A stretch of DNA of 64,000 nucleotides from a virus, in the IMG/VR virus record IMGVR_UViG_3300042446_001484, positions 1 through 64,000 of that record. One strand, written 5' to 3'. Shown one piece after another: positions 54,680 through 63,442 of this stretch. Under the pieces are notes generated by a model that was given only the letters and a program-made list of their open reading frames with translations, was not told the DNA's origin and did not search any database. The first letter of the stretch is position 1, and the number at the start of each line of letters is the position of its first letter. A program made the translations under genes and the position numbers.

Positions 54680-57396
54680 CTTGTAAAATATATCATTTGT
54701 AGTGCGTTATTGTCACCCATAAACAATGTGTAGGGGTTAAAACCTAATCTAACCATACGATTAATTAAATCTTGTCTCAATTCTTCGTCATAATCAAAGT
54801 GGCTATGGTGATATTCCATTGAAATGTTTTTAACTTTCATTAGGTTTTCATCGCTGATACCTTTGAACGCGTGATGTTCTGCTCCCTCAATGTCTACCTT
54901 TAGAAAATCTATTTTATCAACTAACCCCGTTTCAAAAAGATAATCTAGCGTATATGTTCTTACCTTATATTCTTTAGCACCTTCCTGTGTTCCAAATAAA
55001 TTAGATCCACCTATGTGTGTGCTCTCAAATAAACTTAATTCACCAATAGAATCACTTCCCGCAGCATTGAATAATACAGAACGCGGATCAGCATTTAATG
55101 AGAGAAGTTTAAAGTATCTTTTATCTGGCTCAAACGAAATAACTTTGCTAGCACCTTGACTGTACGCCCATCTATTAAAGATGCCGATATTCCCACCCAA
55201 CTCAACTACAACGTCGCCATCAAAGATTCTTCTCTCTCTATTTTTATAATAATCCAAAAGATTAAATATCTCGTGAAATATGGCAACAAACCAACCATGT
55301 TTGTTTGCTATCTCAATTGTACCCCCTTCAATATTGAAATATTGATTAAAGTTTTCCAATTTATATACGTCAGTATAAAAACAATATGACTTATAAAATG
55401 AATCATCTCTTTTCATTTTAATAAACTCAATCATCTTGTCCGATATCTCAGCATTCTTATTCCCGTGGAAATATAATATATTTGATTTATCTTCTGGTAT
55501 AAATTGATACCCAAATATTCTATTGAAGTTTTGTGGACCATCTTCATTCCAGAACTTATAAAACTGATGTAACGTTTTATCAATAAACCCTTCATCCCCA
55601 TCATATGATGATGTGTCAAAATTTGATATAGGTAAATGATTAGTAAAACCGTGGTTCCATCTTATTGCATTATCAATACCTTCATCATTCCATAAAAAAT
55701 ATCGTTTATAATCTTCAGGGCTACCTTTCATCATTGTGTCATAATATCCCAATATACCATCAAAAAATGCTCTTGAACCTTGATTGTAAATGTAGAAACA
55801 AATATGCATGTATGGTTGTTGTTTTTCAACACCCCATCTTTTAGCTAACTCTTCATTAAACAATTGCGTTTTACCGTCATCATATGTTCCAAAGAATTCT
55901 TCTTGAACATGTATATCCGACAATGGATATCTACCAACATGTTTGAAATATTTTGTAACGGTATCGATATTGTAATTAACAACAACATCACCGTCAACCC
56001 AAATATAATAATCAAAATCTTCGTTTAATGATTCCAAACAAGCCCATTGTTTCCAATACCATTTATCGTGTTCTGATATTTTGGGTGGATTGATTGTTTT
56101 TCTAATCACATTAGGATAATCAAACGGCACTTCACAATCAACACCATAAACAATTATCTTGTGTCTTGAAAACATCATTAATGATTGTACCAACTTTTCA
56201 ATAACCGGCATATATTGTAAGTTACCAGTTGTAACAAATGCAAATGACTTGAATCTAGAGTTGATTATTTTTGATGCGTTTTCAGCTATTGTTTCCCAAT
56301 TAAAGTTCTTGTGAATATCTTTAGCATCAGATCTGGATTTAATCCACATAGCTGTTTGATAATCGTACGCTTGTCTCATTTTCCATTTAAGGTCATCCCA
56401 ATCTGGTTCACAATATTCACCTGGAAATTCTTTTCTTTCTATGTTAGCAGGTCTTAATTCCTTGATACTAACCGGAACACCTTTACCTTCAGCAAATTCT
56501 AGTTGACCACCCCAATTAGAATAAATGGCCGGCGTACCGCAAGCCATCGCTTCAATAAGCGGTAGATTCCAACCTTCGCTTCTAGCACAAGAAACAAATA
56601 CATGTGCTTCTTGTAAGTATTTTACATATTCTTCTCTCGATGGAAAATTAAGAAACGTTATTTTCTCTGTATCAATTTCGTGTTTTTTAATTCGTTCCTC
56701 TGTTGACTTTAAACCATCGTTCGGGTACGGGTTCTCAACAGATGCAATTAATTCTACATCATCAACATCTTTAAAGACCTCACCAAAAGCTCTGAGTACT
56801 TCAGTCGTTCCTTTTCTATAATCCCAACGACCAAAATACACAAATCTAATCTTATCTCTTTGTGGGTATTTTTCTATTGGTTTAAATGTGTCAACATCAA
56901 CACCTTCTGGAACTATAGATATTTTTTCAGCAGGATACCCTTGCGCAACTAAACAATCAAACTGCCACTTGGTCGGCACCCAAACCTCATCAAAGTAAAA
57001 TAGTCGCTTGAAGAAATTATCTGGATATAATGTTGATTCCCAAACATTGTACGCTATTTTATAGCCATCATAATCATGATAAAAATAAATGTTGTCGGTT
57101 TCCACCAAAACAATGTGGACATCTGGAACAAAATCTTTTTTAAAGTTATAAATTGGATAATCACTAGTTGAACCATCAGCGTTAAACAAACTTTGAAGGA
57201 TTAACATATCCTTCATCTCATCAGTGATATATGATTCGCCTTCGTGTGGCTTTTCATTATAATCATTCCAACTATTACCAATGGTAAGGTTTCTAACCCT
57301 TACTTTGTGATACTTGTTTAAGGCGCAGAAAAACGACCTTGCATGATTGGCATACCCAGTGGTACCAATAAACGACGTATGTGCTAATATATTCAT
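54676..57396 (-). CDS. Three-domain fusion: GT4 + GT-A-like + FkbM methyltransferase
   Basis: A 906-residue protein with three modules. Residues 1-385: GT-B glycosyltransferase (TSFIGTTGYANHARSFFCAL, SCARSEGWNLPLIEAMACGT). About 390-640: a GT-A-like region with YYIWVDGDVVVNYNIDTV (DGD) and KWYWKQWACLESLNEDFD. About 690-905: FkbM-type methyltransferase (VVELGGNIGIFNRWAYSQ, FLKVDIEGAEHHAFKGI). A single chain that adds sugar(s) and methylates them is suggested. The order and combination in one protein are unusual. It overlaps the methyltransferase gene downstream by 4 bp. Confidence 0.88.
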   Translation of the reverse strand: MNILAHTSFIGTTGYANHARSFFCALNKYHKVRVRNLTIGNSWNDYNEKPHEGESYITDEMKDMLILQSLFNADGSTSDYPIYNFKKDFVPDVHIVLVETDNIYFYHDYDGYKIAYNVWESTLYPDNFFKRLFYFDEVWVPTKWQFDCLVAQGYPAEKISIVPEGVDVDTFKPIEKYPQRDKIRFVYFGRWDYRKGTTEVLRAFGEVFKDVDDVELIASVENPYPNDGLKSTEERIKKHEIDTEKITFLNFPSREEYVKYLQEAHVFVSCARSEGWNLPLIEAMACGTPAIYSNWGGQLEFAEGKGVPVSIKELRPANIERKEFPGEYCEPDWDDLKWKMRQAYDYQTAMWIKSRSDAKDIHKNFNWETIAENASKIINSRFKSFAFVTTGNLQYMPVIEKLVQSLMMFSRHKIIVYGVDCEVPFDYPNVIRKTINPPKISEHDKWYWKQWACLESLNEDFDYYIWVDGDVVVNYNIDTVTKYFKHVGRYPLSDIHVQEEFFGTYDDGKTQLFNEELAKRWGVEKQQPYMHICFYIYNQGSRAFFDGILGYYDTMMKGSPEDYKRYFLWNDEGIDNAIRWNHGFTNHLPISNFDTSSYDGDEGFIDKTLHQFYKFWNEDGPQNFNRIFGYQFIPEDKSNILYFHGNKNAEISDKMIEFIKMKRDDSFYKSYCFYTDVYKLENFNQYFNIEGGTIEIANKHGWFVAIFHEIFNLLDYYKNRERRIFDGDVVVELGGNIGIFNRWAYSQGASKVISFEPDKRYFKLLSLNADPRSVLFNAAGSDSIGELSLFESTHIGGSNLFGTQEGAKEYKVRTYTLDYLFETGLVDKIDFLKVDIEGAEHHAFKGISDENLMKVKNISMEYHHSHFDYDEELRQDLINRMVRLGFNPYTLFMGDNNALQMIYFTR

Positions 57397-57437
57397 TAGT
57401 ACCTAAAATAAGGAAAATTTGTAAGAAAACCAAGCCC

Positions 57438-58208
57438 CTAAGGGATATATGTTGGGAAGTTTTTCTTAATGAAGTCATATAAATTTTTGGCATATTCTTC
57501 ATTGTGTTTTCCTGTTGCATGTTTACCGTCAACGGAAAACTCTCTGAAGTTACCATAGTCACCATCAAAACGATGTTTATCTGATATAACTTCATCCATT
57601 AGAAAAGAACCATTCCAAGTATATGGGATTTTTCTTAGTGATAGGAAATTGGTTATTAATAAATGATTTTTATACCAATTAATCAAATCATTTTCATCAT
57701 GGGTTATCTTTGCGATTGCCTTGTATTCATCAACACCTTCCGAATCTTCTTTGAAATATCCCCAGGGGGTCATATGAAAGGGCTCTAAATCCCCATTAAA
57801 CTTGTAGTATTCTTTTCTTGAGGGGTATGTGTACATTAGATTAACCAGATTGGGTCTAAAGGTGTCAATTAAGGACACAATACACCTAGCAATGTAATCA
57901 TTACTTCTACCACCAAACCCAGCATTTAAATCAATACCATTAGGTATTAACCTAGAAAATATATGCGGCCAAGTTTCCCAGTCATTTACCCCCACACCTT
58001 CCGTATGTGAACAACCGACAGACAGAATTCTAAAACCATCCTTGTATATTGAATCACCTCTGAATCCTAGTTCATTATATGTGTAGGTATTGGTTTCACT
58101 ATCATCCGAACCAGAGCCATTAAATGTTTTATTACGTCTTTCTGATAAATTCCATTTATAAGTTGCAACATCGAATCCGCTTTTATTCCAAAATTTTATT
58201 GATTTCAT
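57438..58208 (-). CDS. SGNH-hydrolase-like protein
   Basis: FRILSVGCSHTEGVGVNDWE is the block I region with Ser in 'GCSHTEG', GGRSNDYIARCIVSLID contains block II/III residues, and FSVDGKHATGKHNEEYAKNL gives the C-terminal Asp/His pair. It is 256 residues with an N-terminal extension (about 60). It is a candidate carbohydrate esterase or acyltransferase-associated hydrolase in the sugar cluster. It overlaps the SDR gene by 4 bp. Confidence 0.8.
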   Translation of the reverse strand: MKSIKFWNKSGFDVATYKWNLSERRNKTFNGSGSDDSETNTYTYNELGFRGDSIYKDGFRILSVGCSHTEGVGVNDWETWPHIFSRLIPNGIDLNAGFGGRSNDYIARCIVSLIDTFRPNLVNLMYTYPSRKEYYKFNGDLEPFHMTPWGYFKEDSEGVDEYKAIAKITHDENDLINWYKNHLLITNFLSLRKIPYTWNGSFLMDEVISDKHRFDGDYGNFREFSVDGKHATGKHNEEYAKNLYDFIKKNFPTYIP

Positions 58209-58762
58209 ATTAATTTATTTGTTTTAAATTCTTTCTCCAATGTTGTACAATATATACTCATCTCTCTAATTTCTATTTCTTGTGGTTGTTTTATTAACCA
58301 ATTTATAATTTTTGCAAGATTTTCAGTATCTAATTTATTTAAACTTTCAAACCCCATATGAGTTGATAAGGTGGATGGATATAAATTTATGACCCTAACT
58401 TTTTTATTTTTATTATTTCTAATCGCATTTAAAGATACTTCTTTTAACTCTTTTTTATTATTTGCATATTCTGGCGACCAATCGGATGAATGATACACAC
58501 AACTGCTATTCATATTAATAATTGTTTTTGGTAAAAATTTCCATTTATCAAAAATTAATTCAAATAATATTGTTTGATAGTTTCCTTCGTAAGCGTTGTT
58601 TATAAAAATATCACAATCATCCAATTGTTCTATAATTTTATCCGTATTTTTAATATCAAAACCATTACTTCTACTAAATCCTATAACATCATATTCTTTT
58701 ATTAAATTTGAATAAATGTCATTTCCAATTCCGTTAGAATGTCCTGTTATTCCAATTTTCAT
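58205..58762 (-). CDS. Short-chain dehydrogenase/reductase-like protein
   Basis: MKIGITGHSNGIGNDIYSNL gives the NAD(P) motif (TGHSNGIG), IFINNAYEGNYQ the 'NNA' strand, and PEYANNKKELKEVSL the Tyr-x3-Lys pair. It is short (185 aa) against the 230-250 usual for SDRs, and the C-terminal substrate part is reduced. It probably modifies a sugar or nucleotide-sugar. It overlaps genes on both sides by 4 bp and ends in NKLI, a feature shared by neighbours. Confidence 0.75.
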   Translation of the reverse strand: MKIGITGHSNGIGNDIYSNLIKEYDVIGFSRSNGFDIKNTDKIIEQLDDCDIFINNAYEGNYQTILFELIFDKWKFLPKTIINMNSSCVYHSSDWSPEYANNKKELKEVSLNAIRNNKNKKVRVINLYPSTLSTHMGFESLNKLDTENLAKIINWLIKQPQEIEIREMSIYCTTLEKEFKTNKLI

Positions 58763-59289
58763 ATTAGTGATTTTTTAGGGAAATCTAAATTATCAATATG
58801 TAAAAATCCAATAATGCTCCACCTTTCACCCTTTATTATTTTTTTTACTTCATGTATTCTTTGACTAGGGAAAGTATATATGTTACCCGTTTCTTTTGGT
58901 AATTGTTCTTCTGGATTATATAAAACAAATTCACCTCCATCATAATCATTGTTTAAACATACCCCTACATTGTGTATTTGTGTTTTATAATATGTGTCAG
59001 CATGTTTTTCAAATTGTTGGCCGGTGTCATATTTGTGTATATATATTTTATCTAATTCTTTTTTTATCTTTATATTAGTTTTATTTATAAAATACGTTTG
59101 AATTTTATCAAATATCCATTGGGTTTTATTGTTTCTATTGATAACCCAAACAAAATATCTAATTGTTATTTTTTCTTTATTAACATTGTCATCATAACCA
59201 AATGGTTTAAGTTCATCCAACTCTTTGGATAAATTTATTATGTAATCACACTCATCTTTACTAAATGATATTTTTTCTCTTAAAATCAT
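58759..59289 (-). CDS. 2-oxoglutarate/Fe(II)-dependent oxygenase (prolyl-hydroxylase type)
   Basis: A 176-residue double-stranded beta-helix enzyme. FEKHADTYYKTQIHNVGVCL holds the His-x-Asp iron ligands, YDGGEFVLYNPEEQ the family 'GGEF' turn, and PSQRIHEVKKIIKGERWSII the distal His plus the Arg that binds 2-oxoglutarate. The family (P4HA-like) hydroxylates Pro, Lys or small molecules. The fibre collagen repeats lack Pro, so a sugar or another protein is the likelier substrate. It overlaps the next gene by 29 bp. Confidence 0.87.
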   Translation of the reverse strand: MILREKISFSKDECDYIINLSKELDELKPFGYDDNVNKEKITIRYFVWVINRNNKTQWIFDKIQTYFINKTNIKIKKELDKIYIHKYDTGQQFEKHADTYYKTQIHNVGVCLNNDYDGGEFVLYNPEEQLPKETGNIYTFPSQRIHEVKKIIKGERWSIIGFLHIDNLDFPKKSLI

Positions 59290-59821
59290 GTGTTAAAGTA
59301 TATGTGTCTTTTCTATATTTTTTATCATAATCAAGCATATCCAAATGTTTTGGGTTTTCAATGTTTAAATAACTAATAACTCTATTAACGTCTATTTTAT
59401 TAATATACATATTTTCATACGTTATTTGAAATAAATCTTTATTTTTTAATAAGGTTTTTAATTGTTCATATTTGTAAACAGTTTCTATTATTTTATTTTT
59501 ATTATCTTCAATCCACTCATTTGTTATTTCATATATGTCGTGCCACCTGCTTTTGTTATCAGCATTAATAAAACTTATGGCACTGTCAATATTATTTTCC
59601 CTACTTAAACAAATAACTTTATCAAATTTTTCAATAACTTCATTTGGTGGATTGTATTCTTCGATAACAATTTTTTTTATTATATTATTTTTAATGAAAA
59701 TTGAATTAAATGTGTTAGCATCGTAATGATCATAATCTACTTCAAAATTCAATTCTTTTGATATCCATTTACATAATGTGGTAGAACCACATCTTGTATG
59801 TGATAGTATTAAAATTCTCAT
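59261..59821 (-). CDS. Sulfotransferase-like P-loop protein
   Basis: MRILILSHTRCGSTTLCKWI is the 5'-PSB loop that binds PAPS ('RCGSTTL'); VICLSRENNIDSAISFIN resembles the 3'-phosphate-binding 'R....S.iS' region. It is 186 residues, short for a sulfotransferase but like other phage/bacterial mini-types. It probably transfers sulfate from PAPS to a glycan or lipid. Two other sulfotransferase-like genes lie nearby. Confidence 0.72.
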   Translation of the reverse strand: MRILILSHTRCGSTTLCKWISKELNFEVDYDHYDANTFNSIFIKNNIIKKIVIEEYNPPNEVIEKFDKVICLSRENNIDSAISFINADNKSRWHDIYEITNEWIEDNKNKIIETVYKYEQLKTLLKNKDLFQITYENMYINKIDVNRVISYLNIENPKHLDMLDYDKKYRKDTYTLTHDFKRKNII

Positions 59822-60871
59822 CTATATTAAAGTTTTATTTGTGTTGTCAATAAACTCATATAAATTATGAAAAAGGTTTTCATTTTTCCATACTTTATTA
59901 AACTCTTTTTTAAATAACTCATGTTCTGGATGTTCCGTATCCCATACTTGTTTTAATTTAAATTCACCTTCTGAAAATGTCCCCCAATTAGTTATCTTAC
60001 CAAAAAACACATTTACTCTTTTACCAAATATTGAGTACATTAAGTTGTAAAAAATACCCATTTCCATGTAATTGGAATCTTGAACCACAAATGATGTTTT
60101 AACTGAAATTGGTAGAGTGCTTATGAATTTTAAATTATCAATTAAATTATCCCATTTACCACCCAACCTGGTTTTATTTTCATAGGTGTCTTTTGTACCA
60201 GCGTCGATGCTAATTTCACAAGAGTGGACATATCCGTGTATGTTTGGCATACTATCCCACATTTCTTTATTCCACATAGACGCATTTGTGTGTAGGTGTA
60301 TGGAATTTAAGTTTGGGTATTTTTTAGGGTTAAAATTTCTTAGATAATTTCTGAATCCGACAGAAACAAACGGATCCCCTGATCCAGTAATATATAGGGT
60401 TTTAACATATTTCGAGTAGTGATTATCAATCTCCTCTATTGTTTTTTCTACACGTTTTATACCCTCACTATTTTCAACTATTAAATCAACTCTACATGAT
60501 GGACATTTGTAGTTACATGTTCTATCAAAATTCATCATCAAATAATCTGGTGCGTTATTTTTTACAATAGGGCTATTAACATTTGAATTTGATTTTAAAG
60601 TGACTGGCCCAGATTCCGCACCATACTTCACTAATTTACTTAAATAAGGACAAAGCTCTTGACTACAATATCTAAATGAACCATCTAATATCGAGTTTCT
60701 TATATCAATAATTGGTTCGCTATTATAAACATCTTTTAATGGAATTTCACTAAGTTCTACTTTGTTTGGTAACCAGGATGGACAGCACACAAAACAAACA
60801 TTGTTATGTATTTCTAATGATGTAAATGGCACACTACACGTATAATTTTTTAAATCAATTTTATTACCCAT
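59822..60871 (-). CDS. Radical SAM enzyme with auxiliary Cys cluster
   Basis: NFDRTCNYKCPSCRVDLI contains the CxxxCxxC motif that binds the AdoMet [4Fe-4S] cluster; TLYITGSGDPFVS and EISIDAGTKDTYENKTR are later TIM-barrel motifs. The N-terminus (YTCSVPFTSLEIHNNVCFVC followed by YCSQELCPYL) has at least six more Cys, suitable for auxiliary clusters as in SPASM-type proteins but placed before rather than after the barrel. It is 349 residues. The reaction is unknown; epimerisation, methylation or peptide modification are possible. The Fe-S operon at 24979-26085 could supply clusters. Confidence 0.88.
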   Translation of the reverse strand: MGNKIDLKNYTCSVPFTSLEIHNNVCFVCCPSWLPNKVELSEIPLKDVYNSEPIIDIRNSILDGSFRYCSQELCPYLSKLVKYGAESGPVTLKSNSNVNSPIVKNNAPDYLMMNFDRTCNYKCPSCRVDLIVENSEGIKRVEKTIEEIDNHYSKYVKTLYITGSGDPFVSVGFRNYLRNFNPKKYPNLNSIHLHTNASMWNKEMWDSMPNIHGYVHSCEISIDAGTKDTYENKTRLGGKWDNLIDNLKFISTLPISVKTSFVVQDSNYMEMGIFYNLMYSIFGKRVNVFFGKITNWGTFSEGEFKLKQVWDTEHPEHELFKKEFNKVWKNENLFHNLYEFIDNTNKTLI

Positions 60872-62041
60872 TTAAATTAATGTTTTAGGAATTGTTAAGT
60901 TTTTAACATCACAAATTTTATTTAAAAAAAACTCATTATATATTTTTTTTCTGTGTTGAAAATTAAAATATAATTCTTGGTTAAATCTACATATATCTAA
61001 TACTTTGGGGGTGTCATAGATACTAGCCAGTTCTTCAGCGCTTTTTATAACTTGTGTTATTTTATCTTTACCTAGCATCTCATCATAATCCTCATTAATC
61101 ACAGAATTAAATGTCTTGAATCCCATATCCCTTAAGGTTTTAAGATAGTGTTTAGATGGTGAATATATAACAAACGGGACACCTAAATAAATTGCTTTCC
61201 AGGTTTTTTCTGTCAGATGAATTGAATTTGGGTATAGCATTGTTTCCAATATAATATTAACTTTACTTTTATAATACCATTTGGGGTTTATGGTGTAAAG
61301 ATACTTTTCCATAACTAAATCAGCACCATACATTACATCATCTTCTAACTGAATAGGGTTAAAGTTATCAACATCTATGTTTAATTCATTAAGTAATTCT
61401 TTATTTAACAGATTTTTATTCGTGCTATTTTTTACCCAAGAAAATCTGGTGTCATTTAACAACCCCATATGATATAACCTCTCGATTAATTTATATTTTT
61501 CATAACCCATTCTTCTATTTAAACATAAGAATTTTTTATCAGGTATGGTGTTAGGGTTTAATTCAGTTACATATGACTTTAAATGCTCATAGGTAGATAA
61601 AAAGAAATTAGGAAAAAAACAGGTGTTTAATATAAAATCCCCATATTTTGTTTTACCTATACCAATTTTAGATGAATCGTTATTTACAATTATTAATCTG
61701 TTAAAATCAATTTTATTTTTTTTTAACAAATTAAAAAAATTCAAGGATAAATTATCCACCCAAAGTTCGGCTTCCCCAGAATTATTACACATAAAATAGA
61801 AATTTTCAGATTGTAACTTAATTAGTAATTCAATAAATTCACTAGAATGAGTATACGCTATGTTTGGGATATCGGAATTAGTCCATTCAGTTTCTAACAA
61901 AAAAAATAAAAAATTTAATTTTGTAACATCTACCTTATCGGTGTGGATATTTTTAAATAAGATGTCACTATCTATTTTTTCGATTGAATTTCTAATATTT
62001 GTATTTGGTAAAATATCGCTATACCAAAATTGAATTTCCAT
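60872..62041 (-). CDS. Marine-phage glycosyltransferase-like protein (389 aa)
   Basis: The C-terminal part SKVNIILETMLYPNSIHLTE and KTWKAIYLGVPFVIYSPSKH, LRDMGFKTFNSVINEDYDE fits a family seen in marine phages and related to exostosin-like or 'family 10-like' transferases: 'E..f...fv.EK..K.i..G.Pfv..g....L..Lr..GFkTF....DEsYD'. The N-terminal half is unrecognised. The enzyme activity is inferred from the C-terminal motif only. Confidence 0.68.
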   Translation of the reverse strand: MEIQFWYSDILPNTNIRNSIEKIDSDILFKNIHTDKVDVTKLNFLFFLLETEWTNSDIPNIAYTHSSEFIELLIKLQSENFYFMCNNSGEAELWVDNLSLNFFNLLKKNKIDFNRLIIVNNDSSKIGIGKTKYGDFILNTCFFPNFFLSTYEHLKSYVTELNPNTIPDKKFLCLNRRMGYEKYKLIERLYHMGLLNDTRFSWVKNSTNKNLLNKELLNELNIDVDNFNPIQLEDDVMYGADLVMEKYLYTINPKWYYKSKVNIILETMLYPNSIHLTEKTWKAIYLGVPFVIYSPSKHYLKTLRDMGFKTFNSVINEDYDEMLGKDKITQVIKSAEELASIYDTPKVLDICRFNQELYFNFQHRKKIYNEFFLNKICDVKNLTIPKTLI

Positions 62042-62772
62042 TACAATAATGTTTTAGTTGTTTTTCTTTGGTCAAATTCTTTATAAAGATTATCATATTT
62101 CTGTTTAAAATTATCATCGTTCTCCATTACTGAATTAAAATGTTTACTTGAATTTATTTTTTCCATTTTAAAATCTCTATTTAGTTTTTTTGACACCCAA
62201 TTTTCTAAATCTCTCAAACTGTTAATATCAAACCAGATAATATTTGGGTCGTTATTTGTAAGTTCAACTACTGGCATAAACAATATATCTAACATATTTT
62301 TAGTGTAAGATTCTTCTTTTGAAATTTCTAACCTAGATAAAAAATTATCAATAACTTTAATTCTATTTTCCGAATTATAAATGTCATTTGGTTTAATATT
62401 AACAAACAGATCATTAGTTGTTAATTTTGAAAAGATGTCAGCAATATCAAGTTTGTTAATTCTGTGTAATTCGTCTATGATGTGTTTCCATAAAGATAAA
62501 AATCTATCGTACTTATTTCGTTTTATTGAAATAATTTGGTTGTTCGTCCCAAATTTTTCTTGTAACATATGTAATGGTTCGTGCGCATGTACTAATCTAT
62601 CCGCCAATTCTTCATTACCCATTTTTTCCCATTCATTGATTTTAATCAACTGATTATCATGGTTTGAGTTGAAATGCTCTATTGGTATTTTGTTTTTAAC
62701 ACACCTAATCATAAATGATGTTGATGCGCATCTTGGTAAACTTATAAAAATAAATTTTTTATCGACTAACAT
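62041..62772 (-). CDS. Sulfotransferase family protein
   Basis: KFIFISLPRCASTSFMIRCV is a clear PAPS 5'-phosphosulfate loop (LPRCASTSF); IISIKRNKYDRFLSLWKHII has the 'R....R..S.w' 3'-phosphate site. HAHEPLHM resembles the His-containing motif of carbohydrate sulfotransferases. At 243 residues it is a full-length sulfotransferase, probably cytoplasmic. It is in one translationally linked run with the radical SAM and 2OG genes; sulfated glycan is the likely product. Confidence 0.82.
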   Translation of the reverse strand: MLVDKKFIFISLPRCASTSFMIRCVKNKIPIEHFNSNHDNQLIKINEWEKMGNEELADRLVHAHEPLHMLQEKFGTNNQIISIKRNKYDRFLSLWKHIIDELHRINKLDIADIFSKLTTNDLFVNIKPNDIYNSENRIKVIDNFLSRLEISKEESYTKNMLDILFMPVVELTNNDPNIIWFDINSLRDLENWVSKKLNRDFKMEKINSSKHFNSVMENDDNFKQKYDNLYKEFDQRKTTKTLL

Positions 62773-63441
62773 TTAAACTAATGAGGGTTTAATATATAAT
62801 TTTTTATATAGAAATTCGCTAAATCTTTTATGACCATTAAAACTAAAATGATAATCTTTTATATTACCCTCAGTGTGTTGACCTATTGTTTCAATTTTAC
62901 CGTCTAAAAAATCTAAAACATCCCATATTAATATTTTATCTGTTTTATTATTTAATTGTGCTTGTATAAATTCAAATCGTTTATCTTGTCTTTCTTTAAA
63001 TAATTTATTGTCGGAAAATAAAACACCATAATTTAATACCGTTTCAATTTCTAATTTATCTTCACAAAAATATCTTTCCATTTTTAAATCAATAGAAAGT
63101 TGATAAAGTCCTTCAGCATAAATTGTTTGAAACCCATCACCCGTTGATTTAGGTATATCAAATCTTTGGTAAAATGTTTTTTCAATTATCACCACATCAT
63201 TTGGTTCTATCATGTTAAAATTATCAATAATAGAATCTAAAATATAGTCATTACTTGCACCGCTTTTTCCTAGATTTTTTACGTCATATCCTAAAGTTTT
63301 ACCTAATAAATTAGGCCATATATCACTGCCTAGTTTTTTATATTCGTTATAATATCTAAAATCACCGTCTCTAATTCTTAGGTTTTCTACACACCCGTCT
63401 CCAGAAGTAAATGAATCCCCAAATGTCCAAATAGTTGCCAT
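62773..63441 (-). CDS. SGNH-hydrolase-like protein
   Basis: IWTFGDSFTSGDGCVENLRI (block I, GDS), LGKSGASNDYILDSIIDNFN (blocks II/III, Gly and Asn), and DYHFSFNGHKRFSEFLYKKL (block V Asp-x-His-like) define the fold. It is 222 residues. It resembles the gene at 57438 in its 'N-G-G/K-S-N-D-Y-I' region, suggesting paralogy within the cluster. Probably it acts on ester groups of a glycan. Confidence 0.82.
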   Translation of the reverse strand: MATIWTFGDSFTSGDGCVENLRIRDGDFRYYNEYKKLGSDIWPNLLGKTLGYDVKNLGKSGASNDYILDSIIDNFNMIEPNDVVIIEKTFYQRFDIPKSTGDGFQTIYAEGLYQLSIDLKMERYFCEDKLEIETVLNYGVLFSDNKLFKERQDKRFEFIQAQLNNKTDKILIWDVLDFLDGKIETIGQHTEGNIKDYHFSFNGHKRFSEFLYKKLYIKPSLV

Positions 63442-63442
63442 A

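Noticed and set aside
55156-55389. Plus-strand 77-codon frame inside the fusion glycosyltransferase/FkbM gene
   Set aside because: Antisense of a region with clear FkbM methyltransferase motifs; no motif of its own.
57397-57437. Small CCC-TTA-GGG palindrome between the fusion glycosyltransferase and SGNH genes
   Set aside because: The stem is too short and the following T run too weak to call a terminator.
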